Assembly (NCBI GenBank): GCA_945872285.1
Contig: CAMBZR010000003.1
Location: 1 to 64,000, forward strand
Direction of reading: 5' to 3'
Length of the DNA stretch: 64,000 nt
From: Bordetella parapertussis
GTDB taxonomy: Bacteria; Pseudomonadota; Gammaproteobacteria; Burkholderiales; Burkholderiaceae_B
In this document: positions 61,499 through 64,000 of the stretch, in pieces
How the letters are laid out: each line of letters starts with the position of its first letter
Position numbering within the stretch: the stretch's first letter is position 1
The notes under the pieces: model-generated
Database searches by the model: none
What the model was told of the DNA's origin: nothing
Seen by the model: only the letters and a program-made list of their open reading frames with translations
Translations under genes and position numbers: made by a program

Positions 61499-62602
61499 AT
61501 GAAACTATATCGATTTTTTGCTTTAGGTATCGCAACACTATTTCTCTCGGCAGCACTGATTCCGCTCGAATCCAAGGCGCAAACTAAGCTAAAGATTCAG
61601 TCGGGGTTTCCGCCGTCAAGCTTAATTTATTTGAACTCGCTGTATTGGGCGAAGCAGGTGAACGCCATGGCGGGCGGGCGTTTGGTAATCGAGATTTTGC
61701 CACCTGGTGCTGTTGTTCCGCCCTTCGAAATTCTTGATGCAGTGAGTCGTAAAGTCGTGGATGGTGGTCACACCGCTGCAGCCTATTGGGTAGGTAAAAA
61801 TCGTGCGGCGGCTTTGTTTGGCCCTGCGCCTGGTGGTCCGTTTGGCATGGACATGATGGATTTTCTGGGTTGGGTGCATGACGCGGGCGGTTTACAGCTC
61901 TATACCGATTTCTATCAAAAAGATTTAAAAGCAAACGTGGTGCCGATTCCTTTAACTTCGGTTGCGCAGCAAGCCTTAGGTTGGTTTAAGACACCGATCA
62001 ATAGCTGGGCTGATTTGAAGGGCAAAAAATGTCGACATACTGGTATCACCGCTGAGGTATTTGGTCGTGCTGGAGTCGCAGCGGTGAACTTGCCGGGCGG
62101 TGAAATTGTTCCTGCTCTTGAACGTGGTGTGATTGAGTGCGCCGAGTGGACAGGCCCAGCGGGAGATATTTCGATTGGCTTTCAAACGGTGCTGAAGCAC
62201 TTCTATGCGCAGTCGACCCACGAGCCAGCAACGGTTTTAGAGATTCTGATCAACGCTGATATTTGGAAAGCCTTGCCCGCAGATCTCAAAGCTATTATTC
62301 ATTCTGCCGCGATCGAAGCAACGATCAAGTCTGAGATGGAAAGAAATCGTTTGAATGCCTCTGCGATGAAAGAAATGAAAGAGAAGTACGGCGTCACGAT
62401 TCATACGACTCCGCCTGATATTCTTCTGAAGACTCTGCAAACTTGGGATGAAATTGCAAAAGAAGAAATGGCAAAGAGCGCCACCTTTAAAAAGGTGTAC
62501 GACTCGATGTATAAATATGCTTCAGAAGTTGTTCCTTCTCGCGTAATCAATTCGCCGCCTTATGAGTTCACGGCAAATTATTACTTTCCTCCGAAAAAAT
62601 AG
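61499..62602 (+). CDS. TRAP transporter receptor, TakP-like
   Basis: A 367-residue receptor with signal MKLYRFFALGIATLFLSAAL ending ESKA-Q. It belongs to the larger DctP branch that includes the 2-oxo-acid receptor TakP: Arg179 in KGKKCRHTG and the block ALERGVIECAEWTGP (206-220), followed by HEPATVLEILIN, are its marks. AGGAG precedes ATG 61499. A 2-oxo or 2-hydroxy monocarboxylate is the likely ligand. The stop is followed by a strong terminator-like hairpin before dctQ. Confidence 0.92.
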   Translation: MKLYRFFALGIATLFLSAALIPLESKAQTKLKIQSGFPPSSLIYLNSLYWAKQVNAMAGGRLVIEILPPGAVVPPFEILDAVSRKVVDGGHTAAAYWVGKNRAAALFGPAPGGPFGMDMMDFLGWVHDAGGLQLYTDFYQKDLKANVVPIPLTSVAQQALGWFKTPINSWADLKGKKCRHTGITAEVFGRAGVAAVNLPGGEIVPALERGVIECAEWTGPAGDISIGFQTVLKHFYAQSTHEPATVLEILINADIWKALPADLKAIIHSAAIEATIKSEMERNRLNASAMKEMKEKYGVTIHTTPPDILLKTLQTWDEIAKEEMAKSATFKKVYDSMYKYASEVVPSRVINSPPYEFTANYYFPPKK

Positions 62603-62616
62603 TTAATTGCGCGATG

Positions 62617-62653
62617 ATTGACAACACAACAAGTGGATTGTTGTGTTGTCAAT
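62617..62653 (+). terminator. Terminator/attenuator between dctP and dctQ
   Basis: ATTGACAACACAACAA (62617-62632) pairs perfectly over 16 bp with 62638-62653 around a GTGGA loop and is followed by TTATTTTTTG. This is the most complete Rho-independent terminator in the window, and it lies inside a TRAP operon, 15 bases after the receptor stop and 46 bases before dctQ. Confidence 0.85.
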
Positions 62654-62698
62654 TTATTTTTTGCAAAAGCTGTTTGACGTATTCGCCTGAGAAAATCC

Positions 62699-63289
62699 AT
62701 GGATAGCAACGTTCAAGGCCAGCTTGACGAGAGTCAGTTGAGCCCTTTTTGGCAATTCGCGATCCCTATGACGCGAAAAATTGACCGCTTTACACACTAC
62801 AGTGGTCAGTTGACGATGTTTTTACTGGTGCCTCTGATTTTTAGTAGTGTCGCCGAAGTCATCTTGAGATATTTTTTTAAAGCGCCTACGGCTTGGGCAG
62901 GCGATGTGACCTTTATGTCAAACGGCTCGCTCTTCATGTTGGGTTCAGCGTTTGCTCTTTTGAATGGTGCGCATATTCGTACCGACATTTTGTGGGATAA
63001 GTTTTCGATCTCGAAAAAAGGCTGGATTGATTTAATTACCTATGTAATTTTATTTTTACCAGTCATGGGGTTGCTGACGTCAATCTCGATCGATGATGTC
63101 ATCAAATCTTTTCAGATTAACGAGAAGTCGAATCTCGGCCTTTGGCAGCCTATCATTTGGCCACTCAGAGCGGTCGTTCCATTGGCTTTCGCGTTGCTCT
63201 TCATTCAAGGTGTTTCAGAGCTCTTGAAGTCGCTGTGGGCCGTCTCAACAGGAACTGAACTGGTGCATCACGAAAAAGTAGAAATCTAG
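62699..63289 (+). CDS. dctQ: TRAP transporter small membrane subunit DctQ
   Basis: A 196-residue inner-membrane protein with four predicted helices and a longer hydrophilic N-terminus than the 34280 protein, consistent with the large TRAP class used by TakP-like receptors. SSVAEVILRYFFKAPTAWAGD and LNGAHIRTDILWDKF are the family segments. ATG 62699 lacks a strong Shine-Dalgarno. DctM follows after 24 bases. Confidence 0.93.
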   Translation: MDSNVQGQLDESQLSPFWQFAIPMTRKIDRFTHYSGQLTMFLLVPLIFSSVAEVILRYFFKAPTAWAGDVTFMSNGSLFMLGSAFALLNGAHIRTDILWDKFSISKKGWIDLITYVILFLPVMGLLTSISIDDVIKSFQINEKSNLGLWQPIIWPLRAVVPLAFALLFIQGVSELLKSLWAVSTGTELVHHEKVEI

Positions 63290-63313
63290 CCAAACACCCC
63301 TCAGGATATCTTC

Positions 63314-64000
63314 ATGACTTTTAACGAAACACTTGGCCTGATCATGCTGTTCTGCATGGTTAGCGTTATTTTTATTGGTTTTTCAATTTCATTCACACTG
63401 CTCTTCATTGCAATCGTTTTTGGTGCAATTGGGTTGGGTGTTGATCGCACGTTTTATCTGACCTATCTGCAAGTGTGGGGGTCGATGAAAGATGACATTG
63501 TTCCGGCGGTGCCAATGTTTATCTTTATGGGCTATATGTGTGAGCAGGCTGGCCTGATGGATCGACTCTTCGCGACCTTCAGGCAACTGTTTGCACCGTT
63601 ACGCGGTTCGCTTTACTTGGCGGTGCTGTTGACAGCGACGCTGTTTGCGATGGCCACTGGCATTGTTGGCGCTGCAGTGAGCGTGCTCGGGATCATGGCC
63701 GGCGGCATGATGATGAAGGCCGGCTACGATTCGCAGATGTCTGCAGGTGCAATTGCTGCGGGTGGAACACTTGGAATCTTGATACCGCCTAGCGTCATGT
63801 TGTTGGTCATGGGCCCGGTTCTTGGCGTGCCTGTAAATAAGCTGTACGCGGCCGCGTTTGGCCCTGGCTTTTTATTGGCTTTTCTTTATATCGCTTACTG
63901 TTTGATTCGCAGCTTTATTAATCCGAAGCTCGGTCCGCCGCTGCCTAAAGAAGAGCGCATGGGCTACAACTTTAATTTGTTTAAAGAGGTGGTCATTAGC
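63314..64000 (+). CDS. dctM: TRAP transporter large membrane subunit DctM, 3' end beyond window
   Basis: ATG 63314 after CAGGATATC opens a frame that runs 229 codons to the window edge without a stop. About half of the membrane helices are present. FIGFSISFTLLFIA, IVPAVPMFIFMGYMCEQAGL-like PAVPMFIFMGYMCEQ, ATGIVGAAVSVLG and GTLGILIPPSVML are standard for the large-type DctM. It completes the TakP-like transporter. Confidence 0.93.
   Translation, partial: MTFNETLGLIMLFCMVSVIFIGFSISFTLLFIAIVFGAIGLGVDRTFYLTYLQVWGSMKDDIVPAVPMFIFMGYMCEQAGLMDRLFATFRQLFAPLRGSLYLAVLLTATLFAMATGIVGAAVSVLGIMAGGMMMKAGYDSQMSAGAIAAGGTLGILIPPSVMLLVMGPVLGVPVNKLYAAAFGPGFLLAFLYIAYCLIRSFINPKLGPPLPKEERMGYNFNLFKEVVIS

Overview
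The window is a chromosomal stretch from a heterotrophic betaproteobacterium, probably Burkholderiales and most likely an Alcaligenaceae-type relative of Bordetella and Achromobacter. This placement is inferred from the very high density of Bug (TctC-type) periplasmic solute receptors, the codon use and the mix of catabolic families; no rRNA or other phylogenetic marker is present. About 58 protein genes are packed on both strands. I saw no tRNA, rRNA, IS element, prophage or CRISPR array.

The dominant theme is uptake and breakdown of small organic acids, ketones and acyl-CoAs. Thirteen Bug receptors are present (881, 1863, 6771, 9169, 14796, 17884, 20491, 23925, 36161, 40861, 48502, 50117, 53720), without any TctA/TctB membrane partner. 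In addition there are three TRAP receptors, two of them with DctQM, and one complete peptide-type ABC importer. Nearly every catabolic module has its own Bug gene beside it.

Layout. 1-2.8 kb: an MDR oxidoreductase (cut by the window edge) behind two tandem Bug genes. 3.2-6.7 kb: a GldA/GldF/GldG-like ABC exporter operon, the only clear non-catabolic block. 6.8-15.8 kb: acyl-CoA metabolism, with a CoA-transferase/Bug/SDR run on plus and a Bug/acyl-CoA synthetase/FadB-like run on minus. 16.3-21.5 kb: an amidase with a small GatC/AtzG-like partner, metY, and two Bug genes. 21.8-24.9 kb: a fluoroacetate-dehalogenase-like hydrolase, an orphan DctP and a Bug. 25.1-30.9 kb: a HAPMO-like Baeyer-Villiger monooxygenase with a quinone-oxidoreductase-like MDR and an SGNH esterase, divergent from an NTF2-like/SDR/carboxymuconolactone-decarboxylase-like run. 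31.0-36.1 kb: an HpcH/HpaI aldolase divergent from an enolase-superfamily dehydratase and a full TRAP transporter, a likely sugar-acid pathway. 36.2-41.8 kb: a six-gene minus-strand run (Bug, MFS, flavodoxin-like, aldolase, D-2-hydroxyacid dehydrogenase, Bug). 42.1-48.5 kb: a Dpp-type ABC importer with an aspartoacylase-like deacylase. 48.5-54.7 kb: three Bug genes, a cysteine-dioxygenase-like cupin, a second Baeyer-Villiger monooxygenase and an unknown acidic protein. 54.8-56.0 kb: a DUF4143-type ATPase under three 22-bp promoter-like repeats. 56.3-64.0 kb: esterase, aldehyde dehydrogenase, zinc alcohol dehydrogenase, enolase-superfamily dehydratase and a second TRAP transporter, cut by the window edge.

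Non-coding structure worth attention: two decayed 3'-end duplications (36091-36135 and 53638-53666), the 54703-54774 repeat/palindrome block, a strong hairpin plus T-run between dctP and dctQ (62617-62653), and several hairpins between convergent genes. No recognisable transcriptional regulator is encoded anywhere in the window.
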